A stretch of DNA of 64,000 nt, taken from positions 122,591 through 186,590 of the forward strand of contig JAFLSV010000001.1 in the NCBI GenBank assembly GCA_022510785.1. The letters run 5' to 3'. Below, piece by piece: positions 19,023 through 29,804 of the stretch; within the stretch, counting starts at the first letter, position 1, and the number at the start of each line of letters is the position of its first letter. The translations under genes were made by a program, and so were the position numbers. This DNA is from Desulfovibrionaceae bacterium (lineage in GTDB: Bacteria > Desulfobacterota > Desulfovibrionia > Desulfovibrionales > Desulfovibrionaceae). Below the pieces are notes generated by a model that saw nothing but the letters and a program-made list of their open reading frames with translations, was not told the DNA's origin and searched no databases.

Positions 19023-19709
19023 TCAAAACGGTGCGTTCATATCCGCAAGGATAGCGGCCGCCGCCGCCACGGGATCAGCCGCGCGCGTGATGGGGCGCCC
19101 CACTACCAGAAAGTCCGAGCCGGAGGCCACGGCCTGGGCGGGAGTCATGACCCTTTTCTGATCGTCCGCTCCGTCGTAATCCATGCGAATGCCGGGAGTC
19201 AGGCAGCGCAAATCGGGATGCTGAGCCTTGATGGCGGCGCATTCACGCCCGGAACACACCACGCCGTCCAGGCCCCAGTGTTCCGCATGATCGGCCAGAG
19301 TCCGGGTCAGGTCAGGCAGGGATTGCTGGCAGCCAGGCAGCTCTCCTTCAGCCAGGCTGGTCAGCACGGTAACCCCAAAAACAAGGGGACGGCTCGGCGC
19401 GGTTCGCAGGGCGTCAAGCGCAGCCCGGCACATATGTTCGCCGCCCATCAGATGCACGGTGATGAGATCCGCGCCGCCCTTGGCGCAGGCCAGGGTGGCC
19501 CGGCTTACCGTATTGGGAATGTCATGCAGCTTGAGATCGAGAAATACCCTGTAGCCCAGCCCCTTGAGCGAGTGCAGCATGCGGGGCCCTTCCATGGTGA
19601 AAAGTTCAAGTCCTACTTTAACCCACGAAATCTGGCCACGCAGCACGGTAGCCATGTTCAGCGCGTCAAGCGCGTCGTCGAAATCAAGAGCGACAACAAG
19701 CTCGGCCAT
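19023..19709 (-). CDS. pyrF: Orotidine 5'-phosphate decarboxylase
   Basis: [65 protein letters not shown]; start at MAELVVALD. Confidence 0.93.
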   Translation of the reverse strand: MAELVVALDFDDALDALNMATVLRGQISWVKVGLELFTMEGPRMLHSLKGLGYRVFLDLKLHDIPNTVSRATLACAKGGADLITVHLMGGEHMCRAALDALRTAPSRPLVFGVTVLTSLAEGELPGCQQSLPDLTRTLADHAEHWGLDGVVCSGRECAAIKAQHPDLRCLTPGIRMDYDGADDQKRVMTPAQAVASGSDFLVVGRPITRAADPVAAAAAILADMNAPF

Positions 19710-20334
19710 GGTATTCTCCTTCCAGAACAGCCCGGGGCAGGCCGGGACGAAGCGAGGGCCGCAGCGCGGCCGCCAGATAAAAAGCCCGTAATTCAGCATA
19801 CGCCTGTTCCAGGTCGTTGTTGACGATCCAGGCGTCGAACCAGTGGCATGTGCCAATTTCCACCTTCGCGTTGACCAGCCGGACTTTAATGGCCTCTTCA
19901 CTGTCCGTGCCGCGGCTGTGCAGACGCTGGGCAAGAACTTCCAAAGAAGGGGGCAGAATGAAGACAAAACGGGCTTCGGGCAAAGACAGTGCCAATTGTG
20001 CCGCCCCCTGCACATCAATATCGAAAAGCATGTCTTCGCCCCGGTTCAGGCGTTCCTGCACGGGCTGAAGCGGGGTACCGTAAAAATTGCCGTGAACCTC
20101 GGCCCATTCGGCAAAATAGCCCGTGCGCTTTTTTTTCAGAAACTCGGCCCGATCCAGAAATATGTAATCCTGCCCCGCGGTTTCACCCTGTCGGGGCGGC
20201 CTGGTGGTGCACGACACGGAAAAATTCAGCGGAAATTCCTGGCGCAGTTTTCGGATCAGCGTGGTCTTGCCCGTGCCGGAAGGCGCGCAGACCACCAGTG
20301 GCAATCCCCGGCGGCGAATTGGCTCATTCGTCAT
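19684..20334 (-). CDS. gmk: Guanylate kinase
   Basis: [51 protein letters not shown]. Confidence 0.93.
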   Translation of the reverse strand: MTNEPIRRRGLPLVVCAPSGTGKTTLIRKLRQEFPLNFSVSCTTRPPRQGETAGQDYIFLDRAEFLKKKRTGYFAEWAEVHGNFYGTPLQPVQERLNRGEDMLFDIDVQGAAQLALSLPEARFVFILPPSLEVLAQRLHSRGTDSEEAIKVRLVNAKVEIGTCHWFDAWIVNNDLEQAYAELRAFYLAAALRPSLRPGLPRAVLEGEYHGRACCRS

Positions 20335-20620
20335 GGTCGCTCTCCGTTTCGTCGCTTATGTCAGAGCCGGCGTGCTGTTGCAAGGTAAAGCGCTGACCCA
20401 GGGTATCCGCGGAAATGGCTGACAAAATGACGTGGTTGGAATCTGTCACCACAATGGAACGGGTTTTGCGCCCATGAGAGGCATCCACAAGCCGGCCTTC
20501 AGCCTTGGCGTCTTCCCGCAGTCTGCGCATGGGCGACGACACAGGGTTGACGATGGCGATCACCCTTTCCGCCAGCACATAGTTCCCAAAGCCCACATTG
20601 ACAAGCATGTGCCCCGGCAT
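20324..20620 (-). CDS. DUF370 / RemA-like regulator
   Basis: [29 protein letters not shown]...[24 protein letters not shown]; classic yicC-DUF370-gmk context. Confidence 0.85.
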   Translation of the reverse strand: MPGHMLVNVGFGNYVLAERVIAIVNPVSSPMRRLREDAKAEGRLVDASHGRKTRSIVVTDSNHVILSAISADTLGQRFTLQQHAGSDISDETESDHDE

Positions 20621-20623
20621 GTC

Positions 20624-21505
20624 CTACTCCAGATTCTGAACCTGTTCGCGGCATTTTTCAAGTTCGTTCTTGAAATCCACCACCAGGCGCGACAGGTCGG
20701 CGTCCTGGATCTTGTTTCCGCATGTGTTGATTTCACGAAAGCATTCCTGCAGCGTGAAATCCAGCTTCCGGCCGGCATCCTGGCCGGAGCGCAGCAACTC
20801 GCGCAGACGGACTAAATGTGAACGCAAGCGCGTCAGCTCTTCGCTGACGTCAAGGCGATCGGCCATGATGACCATCTCCTGAAGAAAGCGGGCTTCTTCC
20901 AGCTCGCAGCCCAGCGAGCCGAGGATATCCGCCAAGCGTTCACGCACAAGGCGAAAGCGTTCCTCTTTAATGGCCGGGGCTCTCTTTTCCACCTGCCTTA
21001 CCCATTCTTCCATATGCTGAATGCGGATGTCGAGATCGGCAGCCAATTGAGCGCCTTCGGCCCGTCGCGCCGCATTCCAGTCCTCCAGAGCCTGGGTGAG
21101 GCCTTCTTCCAGCGCGGCGGCCAGGCCGGCGTCCGTGTCGTCGTCGGATGAGCTCCACAAAGAAGGGATGCTGAGCAGAGCCGCATAATCCGGGCAAAAG
21201 GAATCGCCCCGCTCCCGGGCAAAAGCCTGGAGCGTGTCGAGCAACGCGGCGGCCTGCCCGGCATCAAAGTGAAGCGCCGCTGAATCTGCACTGCCCCGAA
21301 GAATCAGCGATATTTCCACCCTGCCCCGCCCCGCATGGCGGCGCAGGACTTTTTCCAGGCGGCCTTCCAGAGCCCGCGCCTGGGAGGGAAGCCGCCACTT
21401 GGGATCAAGATAGCGGCTGTTGACGCTCCGCACTTCCCAGGTTTGCACCCGGAGGCCATCGTCACGCTGAAAACGTCCAAATCCTGTCATGCTGCAAAGG
21501 GCCAT
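20624..21505 (-). CDS. YicC family endoribonuclease-like protein
   Basis: MALCSMTGFGRFQRDDG...EVRSVNSRYLDPKWRLP...FTLQECFREINTCGNKIQD. Confidence 0.9.
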   Translation of the reverse strand: MALCSMTGFGRFQRDDGLRVQTWEVRSVNSRYLDPKWRLPSQARALEGRLEKVLRRHAGRGRVEISLILRGSADSAALHFDAGQAAALLDTLQAFARERGDSFCPDYAALLSIPSLWSSSDDDTDAGLAAALEEGLTQALEDWNAARRAEGAQLAADLDIRIQHMEEWVRQVEKRAPAIKEERFRLVRERLADILGSLGCELEEARFLQEMVIMADRLDVSEELTRLRSHLVRLRELLRSGQDAGRKLDFTLQECFREINTCGNKIQDADLSRLVVDFKNELEKCREQVQNLE

Positions 21506-21576
21506 AGTACCGCCTTCCGGAGCGCGCGCCCGCTTCTGCCCCATGCGGGGGACAGTGTATACCGCGTCACGCTACG

Positions 21577-22950
21577 TCAAGTCCCGTGCCTTGGCAAGAC
21601 GCCGGGACGGCACAGCACATGCCGGCCGGACACACCCACAGGCCGCACATGCCGCAGTTCATGGCCCGTGGCCATGCTCGCGCCATCTTCCAGCCGGCAG
21701 GGAGCGTAATATTCATTAACCCCTCCGTTTCCGCCGTCGCCATCACCGGCAAACACAAAGCCCGGCAGAGCGCTCTGCTCATCAAGGAACGCCGCATGCT
21801 TTTCGGCTATCAGCGCGCGCACCCGGGCCGCGTGTTCCTGCCGCTCGGCTTTGGGCAGGATGCCCGGCATGGCGGCAGCCCTGGTGCCCGGCCTGGAGGA
21901 CCATGGAAAAACATGGGCGTAGGTCAGGGGAAGAGACTGAACCATATCCAGCGTTTCCTGGGTTTCCTCTTCATTTTCACCGGGAAAGCCCATCAGAATA
22001 TCGGCCCCCAGGCCGAACACGGGCCAGAAATCGCGAACACGCGTCACGGCGTCGAGTATGCGCTCCAGGCTGTACCGGCGTCCCATGCGCCGCAAAACCG
22101 CCGGGCTGCCGCTTTGCAGGGAGAGATGCAGATGAGGGCATACCAGAGAGCACGCTTCCAGGCTTTCCAGTCCTTCCGTGTCAAGCTGGGCCGGTTCGAG
22201 CGAACTGAGACGCAGACGCGCCCTGCCCTGCCATTCCGGCGCAAGTTCCTGGTTCAGGCGGCGGAGCAGGCCCCAGAAGTTCTGGCCCCCGGCATGATAC
22301 TGGCGCAGATTGATGCCCGATATCATAATTTCGCGGTGGCCGGCCGAAAGCAGGCGCCGGGCTTCGTCCACCGCTTCAGCGGGCGGGCGGCTGCACGACG
22401 GGCCGCGCGTCAGGGGGACAATGCAATAGGTGCAGCGGTGGGAACAGCCATCCTGTACCTTGAGAACCGGCCGCGCGCGGCGGAAGCTTTCGATGTGGAA
22501 TGGCGGAAAAGCGGGCCTTTCCCGCTTCACAGGGTCGCGCGTGTCACGCGCCTTCTCCTGCCGCACGCACAGCATGACGTCACTGTCCCTTTTTCCCTCC
22601 AGTGTCATTGGATGCGCGGACAGCAGCTCCGCCTTGCGGCTTTGGGGCACCACAGCCGTCACACCGGGCAGGCGGAAATCGTCAGGCTCCGCCGAAGCCG
22701 CGCATCCCGTGACCACAATGCGGGCAAAGGGCGCTTCGCGCCCCCATTTGCGCGTCGCTTGCCGGGCGTCGGCCACGGCTTCGGCTGTGACCGCGCACGA
22801 GGCGACAAGAATGACATCGGCCTGGCATGGCTTGTCCGTTTCCCGGCCTCCCAGGCGCATCCAGTGTTCGCGCAGGGCCTGGCTTTCGTACTGGCTGACC
22901 TTGCATCCGAAGGTGGCGATAAAAAACCGGAACGAAGAGGCGTCAGTCAT
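21577..22950 (-). CDS. MiaB/MtaB-like tRNA methylthiotransferase (radical SAM)
   Basis: FIATFGCKVSQYESQALRE, VQDGCSHRCTYCIVPLTRG, LGADILMGFPGENEEETQ. Confidence 0.88.
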   Translation of the reverse strand: MTDASSFRFFIATFGCKVSQYESQALREHWMRLGGRETDKPCQADVILVASCAVTAEAVADARQATRKWGREAPFARIVVTGCAASAEPDDFRLPGVTAVVPQSRKAELLSAHPMTLEGKRDSDVMLCVRQEKARDTRDPVKRERPAFPPFHIESFRRARPVLKVQDGCSHRCTYCIVPLTRGPSCSRPPAEAVDEARRLLSAGHREIMISGINLRQYHAGGQNFWGLLRRLNQELAPEWQGRARLRLSSLEPAQLDTEGLESLEACSLVCPHLHLSLQSGSPAVLRRMGRRYSLERILDAVTRVRDFWPVFGLGADILMGFPGENEEETQETLDMVQSLPLTYAHVFPWSSRPGTRAAAMPGILPKAERQEHAARVRALIAEKHAAFLDEQSALPGFVFAGDGDGGNGGVNEYYAPCRLEDGASMATGHELRHVRPVGVSGRHVLCRPGVLPRHGT

Positions 22951-24313
22951 GGCCTAGCAGGGTCATGCCCTTCATGCGATTGAGCAGCAGGGCGTCATCC
23001 GGCACACAAGGCAGCTCGCGCCCCGGTCTGGTGGAGGTGATGACGGCGCGGCCCAGCACATGGCGCCCTTCCCTGCCGTTTGCGTCACGTGTGCGCACCC
23101 CCCAAAGATTGTGAAAGAAGGCGGCCTGCCCCTGGCACTCGCCCAGATACAACCCGATATGCCCGGGCATCCACAGCAGGGTCAGAAAGGGGCGTCCTTC
23201 CGCAAGAATATGGCGTTCGCGGACATCGGGCGCGTCGGCCGTCAAATCCACAAAGCGGCCGCTTTTGGCCTGAGAGGCGGAATTGCGGGGGAGCCACAGT
23301 CCGAAGGGAGTGAACAGATCGCGCAACGTGGCCGAGCAGTCGCGGTCACCGTTCAGACCGCCCCATCCGTAAGCCTGTCCCATGAGTGTCGCCCCCACGG
23401 CAGCCATACGGCGGGGAGTCAGCGGAAGCGGCATGGCGGCGGCCTGCTCCCTGTTCACCCGCGCTGTGGCGATGAGCGCCCGCCCTTCCGGGTCACGGAC
23501 AGGAACCAGCACATGCAGGCCTGATCCATCATCCCGGCTCAGGGGCAGAACCGTGCCCAGATTGGCCCTGGCCAGCCACGTGCCGCTTTGATCCCACAGG
23601 GACACGCCGTCGCGGATAAAGGCAGCCAGGGGCAAGACGCGCCAGATACGCTGGAATGCCTGATCCACAAGCGCCACATCGTCAGCCGCCACCCAGCCGC
23701 ACGCCAGCGAGTTTTCCGCGTAATACCACGCGCCGTCCCGGCTGCGGTGCAGAAGCATGAGAGGAAAGCCGGGGGGAAGCCCCGTCTGCTGAAACAAGTC
23801 GAAAGGATAGCCCTGGCCTGGCGCGTCCGGACGCTCGAAACGGGGCAGCGCGGTGGGGGCAAGGCGCAGTGACGTGGCCCGCACGGTAATGGCCGCCATA
23901 CGCACAGAGGGAAAACGCGGCCAGTCGGCATTGGTTGCCATAGTCCGCCAACGGCTCTCATCCCAGGGTTGAAAATTTTCGGCGTAACCGCGCCTGGAGC
24001 CGCTCCGGGCCAGCTCGGCCCGGAAAAAATCCGCATTGCCCCGCCCGGGACGGGTAATATCCCATGCGGCATACAGCAGCGTGTGAAATCGGGCGGCGTC
24101 TTCAGCGGCGTGGGCTTCACTGCGCAGCAGGACATCATTCCCCGCCCGTTCGGCAAACCAGTCCAGATTTTGAGGAAAAAGCTCCATATCGCGGACAAGC
24201 GCCGGGCGATATTCGCCAGATACCGTCGGTGCGGGAAGCTTGGGCCCGCACCCGCCAGTCAGGAGCGCGGCCGTCAAGACCAGCCAGGCGCCATGCCGCC
24301 AGATTGCCTTCAT
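22943..24313 (-). CDS. SH3/NlpC-P60 (C40) family lipoprotein peptidase
   Basis: Lipobox LLTGGC; GQAYGWGGLNGDRDCSATLRDLFTPFGLWLPRNS catalytic Cys region; LWMPGHIGLYLG His region. Confidence 0.85.
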   Translation of the reverse strand: MKAIWRHGAWLVLTAALLTGGCGPKLPAPTVSGEYRPALVRDMELFPQNLDWFAERAGNDVLLRSEAHAAEDAARFHTLLYAAWDITRPGRGNADFFRAELARSGSRRGYAENFQPWDESRWRTMATNADWPRFPSVRMAAITVRATSLRLAPTALPRFERPDAPGQGYPFDLFQQTGLPPGFPLMLLHRSRDGAWYYAENSLACGWVAADDVALVDQAFQRIWRVLPLAAFIRDGVSLWDQSGTWLARANLGTVLPLSRDDGSGLHVLVPVRDPEGRALIATARVNREQAAAMPLPLTPRRMAAVGATLMGQAYGWGGLNGDRDCSATLRDLFTPFGLWLPRNSASQAKSGRFVDLTADAPDVRERHILAEGRPFLTLLWMPGHIGLYLGECQGQAAFFHNLWGVRTRDANGREGRHVLGRAVITSTRPGRELPCVPDDALLLNRMKGMTLLGHD

Positions 24314-26556
24314 AATGCCTCCGGAGCGCCAAATTCGGGCAGCATATCCGGCCGCCGGGCTGCCTGCCCGCCCGTCAGCCGGCGGGCCAGCCATGTATAG
24401 CGGTGACGGATACGGTTGTTTTTCACGGCCATGGCCAGGGCCTTATATTCACCCACAAGCACCACCAGCTTGCGTCCCCTGGTAACGGCCGTATAGACCA
24501 GATTGCGCTGCAGCAGCACATAATGCTGCATGAGCAGAGGAATGACCACCGCCGGGTATTCCCCACCCTGGGATTTGTGGATGGAAATGGCATAGGCGGG
24601 CACAATTTCGTCCATTTCGTCCCACTGGTAGGGAACATTGCGTTCATCGTACCGCACGGTCAGTTCGCGTTCTTCTCTGTCAAGCACAATGATGGTGCCG
24701 ATGTCGCCGTTGAACACGTCCTTGTCGTAATTGTTCCGAATCTGCATCACCTTGTCGCCCGGCCGGAACTGGCGATCACCCCGCTGGATGAAGCTCTCCT
24801 GAGGGTTGAGGGCGTCCTGAAGCCGCCGATTGAGATTGTTGACCCCAACCGCGCCCTTGAGCATGGGCGAAAGAACCTGAATGTCCTCCGGCCGAAACCC
24901 AAAGCGCTGGGGAATGCGCTCGCGTACCAGATCCACAACCAGATCGGCGGCCAGTTCGGGATCATCCTGGCGAAAGAAGTAAAAATCGGTCGTGCCGCTC
25001 TGACGCAAGGTGGGCATGTCCCCCCTGTTAATCTGGTGGGCATTGCAGATGATATCGCTTTCCGCCGCCTGCCGGAACACCTCAAAAAGTTCCACCACGG
25101 GCACCACGCCGGACGCGATAACGTCGCGCAGCACATTGCCCGGGCCCACCGAGGGAAGCTGGTTGACGTCGCCCACCAGAATGAAGGTCGCCCCCAGGGG
25201 CGCCGCTTTGACCAAATGGTACATGAGCATGGTATCCATCATGGACGCCTCGTCCACCACCAGCAGACCGCAGGCCAGAGGATTGTTCTCATTGCGGCCA
25301 AAGCCGTCTTCTTTGGGACTGTATTCCAGCAGTCTGTGAATGGTTTTGGCGTCTCTCCCGCTGGTTTCGGCCATGCGTTTGGCAGCGCGGCCGGTGGGGG
25401 CGGCCAGCAGAATTTTGGCCCCGGCCTCGGCAAAGACCTGAATGATGGCGTTCAGGATGGTGGTTTTGCCCGTGCCGGGGCCTCCGGTCAGAACCATAAG
25501 CTTGGCCGTGGCGGCCGTATACACCGCTTCGCGCTGCTCATCGGCCAATTGCATGGGCAGGCGTTCCAGCACTTCGCGCACCGTTTTCCTGGCATCGGCA
25601 AAGTGTACCGACTTTGGCGAACGCAGCAGGCGCTGAAGATAAAAGGCGATTTTGGATTCATACAGATAATGGCGCGACAGATACACCCCCGCATGATCGC
25701 CCAGATCTTCAATAATGATGCGCTCTTCCAGCTCCAGCTGAGTCAGGGCCTCGTCAATGCCTTCGGGCGCGATCTCCAGCTGCCGGGAAGCCTCTTCCAC
25801 CAGCTTGGCGCGGGGGTAGTAAATGTGCCCGTCGTCCGTGATTTTGAGCAGGGTATACAGAACTCCGGCCTGAGCCCTGAGCGGACTGTCCGGCGCAAAA
25901 CCGAGTTTGGCGGCCAGAGCGTCGGCTGTGGCAAAACCAATGCCGTGAATATCCATGGCCAGGCGGTAAGGATTTTCCTGAACAATGGCCAGAGCCTGCT
26001 GACCATAAAAACGGTAGATACGCACCGCGTATGACGGGCCAATGCCATGAGGCTGCAGGAACATCATAAGTTCCCGCACGCCCTGATGTTCGGCCCATGA
26101 GGCCTTGACCTCGGCCAGGCGCTTACGCCCGAAGCGCGGCAGTTCCAGCAGACGATCGGGATCTTCGTCGAGGACGCGCAGGGTTTCCGTGCCAAAACGG
26201 GCCACAATGCGATCCGCCCAGCGCGGCCCAACACCCTTGATGCAGCCCGAAGCCAGAAAAAGGCGTATGCCTTCGGTGGTGGCGGGCCGATGCTCTTCCC
26301 AGGAAATCATCTGCATCTGCCGGCCAAATTTTGGGTGGCTGATCCAGTGCCCCCGCACACGCAGATTGACGCCTGGCTGGGGTGAGGACATGGCGCCCAC
26401 CACGGTGGACAAATCCTCCTTGCCCTCGACCCGCATCCGGAAGACGGTATAGCCGTTTTCCGGATTGTGGAAGACGACGCGCTCCAGCGTGCCTTCCAGC
26501 TCGTCCGGTTTTTCGCCGCGCGGCGCAAGCCCCGGCAGTGCGACCTGGTGTTCCAT
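24310..26556 (-). CDS. recD2: RecD2-like ATP-dependent DNA helicase
   Basis: GTLERVVFHNPENGYTVFRM, LTGGPGTGKTTILNAII, LLVVDEASMMDTMLM, SIHKSQGGEYPAV, YTAVTRGRKLVVLVG. Confidence 0.93.
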   Translation of the reverse strand: MEHQVALPGLAPRGEKPDELEGTLERVVFHNPENGYTVFRMRVEGKEDLSTVVGAMSSPQPGVNLRVRGHWISHPKFGRQMQMISWEEHRPATTEGIRLFLASGCIKGVGPRWADRIVARFGTETLRVLDEDPDRLLELPRFGRKRLAEVKASWAEHQGVRELMMFLQPHGIGPSYAVRIYRFYGQQALAIVQENPYRLAMDIHGIGFATADALAAKLGFAPDSPLRAQAGVLYTLLKITDDGHIYYPRAKLVEEASRQLEIAPEGIDEALTQLELEERIIIEDLGDHAGVYLSRHYLYESKIAFYLQRLLRSPKSVHFADARKTVREVLERLPMQLADEQREAVYTAATAKLMVLTGGPGTGKTTILNAIIQVFAEAGAKILLAAPTGRAAKRMAETSGRDAKTIHRLLEYSPKEDGFGRNENNPLACGLLVVDEASMMDTMLMYHLVKAAPLGATFILVGDVNQLPSVGPGNVLRDVIASGVVPVVELFEVFRQAAESDIICNAHQINRGDMPTLRQSGTTDFYFFRQDDPELAADLVVDLVRERIPQRFGFRPEDIQVLSPMLKGAVGVNNLNRRLQDALNPQESFIQRGDRQFRPGDKVMQIRNNYDKDVFNGDIGTIIVLDREERELTVRYDERNVPYQWDEMDEIVPAYAISIHKSQGGEYPAVVIPLLMQHYVLLQRNLVYTAVTRGRKLVVLVGEYKALAMAVKNNRIRHRYTWLARRLTGGQAARRPDMLPEFGAPEAL

Positions 26557-26558
26557 GC

Positions 26559-27701
26559 TCAATGTCCTTCACAGGAGGGGCGGCGGCCTTCCCATGCGTG
26601 CAGGTTCACCGCGTCCATGCGGCATTGCCACAGCAGCATATCCGCCAGCACAAGAGCGGTCATGGCTTTCAGCACGGGAACCACACGCGGAATGGCGCAG
26701 ATATCATGGCGACCGCCAATACTCATGTCCAGGCTTTCTCCCCGCCGGGTCACCATGCGCTGCGGCAGCGCCACGGAAGGAATGGGCTTCACGGCGGCGC
26801 GCAGCACAATGGGAGCGCCGGTGGAAATACCTCCCAAAATGCCTCCCGCGTGATTGGATTCCCACTGCGGCTTAAAACCGTTGTCCGCGGAAGCGGGCCG
26901 CATCCGATCGTTATTCTGGGAACCGAGCAGGCGCGCGGCGCCAAAGCCTTCGCCCACTTCCACGCCCTTGACCGCGCCCACGCTCATAAGCGCCTGGGCC
27001 AGAACCGCATCCAGCTTGTGGAATACAGGTTCACCCAGGCCGGCGGGCACGCCAAGAGCCTCCACAGTCACCACACCGCCCAGAGTATCGCCGCGGGCAC
27101 GGGTGACGGCCGCCAGTTCGTCCCAGGAGGGAATCACGGAAGCAGACGCCGCGCTGTAGGGACGTGTTTCCGCATCGTCCAGCTCGCTTTCCGTCCACTC
27201 GGCGGCAAGACCGCCAACTTCCGTGGCAAAGGCCCGTATCCGGATACCATGAAGCGCCAGCAAAGCCTGGGCTATGGCTCCGCCCGCCACTCTGGCGGCG
27301 GTTTCACGCCCCGAGGAACGGCCGCCGCCCCGATAATCGCGCACACCGTATTTCGCGTCGTAGGTCATGTCCGCATGCCCCGGCCGCCACAAATCGGCCA
27401 GGGGCCCGTAGTCTGCCGATCGCTTGTCTTCGTTGGCGATGGAAAAGGCAATGGGCGTACCCGTGGTGATCCCCCCGAACACGCCGGACAAAAGATGAAC
27501 CGTATCGGATTCTCTGCGGGCGCTGCCCATGTTCCCTGTTTCAGGGCGCGCGCCCGGCCTCCGTCTGTCCAGCTCGCGTTGGATCAGTGCCTCATCCAGA
27601 GGCAGCCCCGCCGGGCAGCCGTCCACCACTCCGCCAATGCCTGGCCCATGTGATTCACCGTAGGTGGTCAGGGTAAACACCCGACCGAAAGTACTGCTCA
27701 T
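26559..27701 (-). CDS. aroC: Chorismate synthase
   Basis: GRVFTLTTYGESHGPGIGGVVDGCPAGLPL, RPGHADMTYDAKYGVRDYRGGGRSSGRETAARVAGG. Confidence 0.95.
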   Translation of the reverse strand: MSSTFGRVFTLTTYGESHGPGIGGVVDGCPAGLPLDEALIQRELDRRRPGARPETGNMGSARRESDTVHLLSGVFGGITTGTPIAFSIANEDKRSADYGPLADLWRPGHADMTYDAKYGVRDYRGGGRSSGRETAARVAGGAIAQALLALHGIRIRAFATEVGGLAAEWTESELDDAETRPYSAASASVIPSWDELAAVTRARGDTLGGVVTVEALGVPAGLGEPVFHKLDAVLAQALMSVGAVKGVEVGEGFGAARLLGSQNNDRMRPASADNGFKPQWESNHAGGILGGISTGAPIVLRAAVKPIPSVALPQRMVTRRGESLDMSIGGRHDICAIPRVVPVLKAMTALVLADMLLWQCRMDAVNLHAWEGRRPSCEGH

Positions 27702-28270
27702 AACTGCCGTTCTCCACCGCGAACAGGAAAGTCCGCCAGACAGGACACCATATCCGCAAGATCCTCCACACGCTGATCCGCCGGAACCGTGTAATGCGCT
27801 GTTTTCCGATACAGAGCGTCACGCTCGCGCAGCACATTTTCCACATCGTCGGCCGGGTGCGCGTGGGACACGCCCGCGCCATGCGGATCGGACAGGGGCG
27901 GCCGCTGTCCCGGAGCGGGCTCACGGCGCAAGCGTTCACACAGGAGGGATGGCGATGCCTCCAGGTACACGCACAGTCCTGACTGCCGCAGGAAAAGCCG
28001 GTTGGACGGGCTCAGCACGACGCCACCGCCGGTGGCCACTACCGTATACGGCGCGGCGGCGGCGCGCAATGCCAGCGCCTCACGGGCACGAAACCCGTTC
28101 CATCCCTCAATGCGCACAATATCAGCCACCTCAAGCCCGCCAGCGCCTTCGCGCACACGATCATCGGTATCCATCCAGGCATATCCCAGCCGTTCCGCCA
28201 GAGCCCGGGCCAGAGTGCTTTTTCCGGAAGCGCGCATCCCAAGCAGAAACAGGGTGGAGGGACAAAACAT
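27698..28270 (-). CDS. aroK: Shikimate kinase
   Basis: LFLLGMRASGKSTLARALAERLGYAWMDTDD, VVATGGGVVLSPSNR; start chosen at MFCPSTLFLL (upstream starts possible). Confidence 0.87.
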   Translation of the reverse strand: MFCPSTLFLLGMRASGKSTLARALAERLGYAWMDTDDRVREGAGGLEVADIVRIEGWNGFRAREALALRAAAAPYTVVATGGGVVLSPSNRLFLRQSGLCVYLEASPSLLCERLRREPAPGQRPPLSDPHGAGVSHAHPADDVENVLRERDALYRKTAHYTVPADQRVEDLADMVSCLADFPVRGGERQL

Positions 28271-28550
28271 GCGGTTGGTATGGGGCGGAGCCATGGGAAC
28301 AATCCTTAAGAGACACCGGGGGAGGCGCCGCGCGATCCGGCACAAACGCCGTCAGGCAAGCCGGAGTGTCAGGCCGCGTGTGCCGCCCGGGCGATCGCCC
28401 CGGGACAGGCGAACGCTTTACAAGCTCCCGTTAGTCCTACTATAGAGAAGGCGGATCAGCAAGCCGGGCGGCCACCCATGACCACGGCAGTTCTTTGTTT
28501 TCCCTATCCGGCACGCCTTCCGGCCACGCCGCGCCTCATCTAAGGACATC

Positions 28551-29723
28551 ATGAACGAATTTCCCCGTATGCTTCGCTTGCCGCCCTACGCGTTCAGCGT
28601 GGTTGGCGACATCAAGAAGGAATTGCGCCGTCAGAACATCGACATCGTTGACCTTTCCATGGGTAATCCGGATCCGCCCACGCCCCGGCATATTGTGGAC
28701 AAAATGGTGGAAGCGGCCCGCAAGCCGGTCAATCACCGCTATTCGGTATCGCGCGGTATTCCCAGTCTGCGCAGGGCCATCTGCGACTGGTACAGGCGGC
28801 GTTTCGGCGTGGAACTGAACCCTGACAGCCAGGCCATCGCCACCATGGGCGCCAAGGAAGGTTTTTCCCATCTGTGCCTGGCCATGCTGGAACCGGGCGA
28901 TGTGGTGTTTGCCCCTGATCCGACCTATCCCATCCATGTGTACGCTCCTGTCATTTGCGGAGCCGATGTGCGCCGTGTGCCCATCGGTGAAGGCAGGGAT
29001 TTTTTCGACGATCTGCTGACCGCCACCAAACAGACCTGGCCCAAACCCAAACTGCTTATTCTGAGCTTTCCGCACAACCCCACCACCCAGGTGACCACGC
29101 TGGACTTTTTCCAGAAAGTGGTGGACTTTGCCAAAGAGCACAAGATATGGGTCATTCATGATATGGCCTATGCCGATCTGGTTTTTGACGGCTACCAGGC
29201 TCCAAGCTTCCTTCAGGCCAGGGGAGCCCTTGATGTGGGCGTGGAATTCTATTCCATGACCAAGGGCTATTCCATGGCCGGCTGGCGGGTGGGGTTCTGC
29301 GCGGGCAATGAGGAAATGGTTCACGCTCTGACCCGGATCAAGAGCTACCTGGATTACGGCATTTTCCAGCCCATCCAGATTGCCGCCACGGTGGGGCTCA
29401 ACGGCCCGGAAGAACCGGTGCGCGAAATCTGCGACATTTACCGCAAGCGCCGCGACGTCCTGTGCGAGGGGCTTAAGCGCATCGGCTGGGACATTGAGCC
29501 GCCCAAGGCCACCATGTTCTGCTGGGGGCATATTCCTGAGCCTTACCGGGCCATGGGCTCCATGGAGTTTTCCAAGCTGCTGCTCACCGAGGGACATGTG
29601 GCCGTGCAACCGGGCATCGGCTTTGGAGCCTGCGGTGACGAATATGTGCGCTTTGCCTTGATCGAAAACCAGCACCGAACCCGGCAGGCGCTCAGAGGTA
29701 TCAAAAAGGTCATCTCAGGCTGA
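28551..29723 (+). CDS. Class I/II PLP-dependent aminotransferase (alanine/LL-DAP aminotransferase-like)
   Basis: [54 protein letters not shown]. Confidence 0.9.
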   Translation: MNEFPRMLRLPPYAFSVVGDIKKELRRQNIDIVDLSMGNPDPPTPRHIVDKMVEAARKPVNHRYSVSRGIPSLRRAICDWYRRRFGVELNPDSQAIATMGAKEGFSHLCLAMLEPGDVVFAPDPTYPIHVYAPVICGADVRRVPIGEGRDFFDDLLTATKQTWPKPKLLILSFPHNPTTQVTTLDFFQKVVDFAKEHKIWVIHDMAYADLVFDGYQAPSFLQARGALDVGVEFYSMTKGYSMAGWRVGFCAGNEEMVHALTRIKSYLDYGIFQPIQIAATVGLNGPEEPVREICDIYRKRRDVLCEGLKRIGWDIEPPKATMFCWGHIPEPYRAMGSMEFSKLLLTEGHVAVQPGIGFGACGDEYVRFALIENQHRTRQALRGIKKVISG

Positions 29724-29804
29724 TCCGGCCACGTTTGACAGACACTCCGGCAGTTCCCGGATTGCCGGACGCAAATTTTTCTTCAACCTCTACCGGAGAC
29801 GAGC

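Noticed and set aside
19023-20018. Extended 331-aa ORF including pyrF
   Set aside because: The N-terminal extension overlaps gmk out of frame; the conserved PyrF start is MAELVVALD at 19709.
24403-26034. 543-aa plus-strand ORF
   Set aside because: Entirely antisense to recD2; His/Gly/Gln-rich composition typical of antisense translation.
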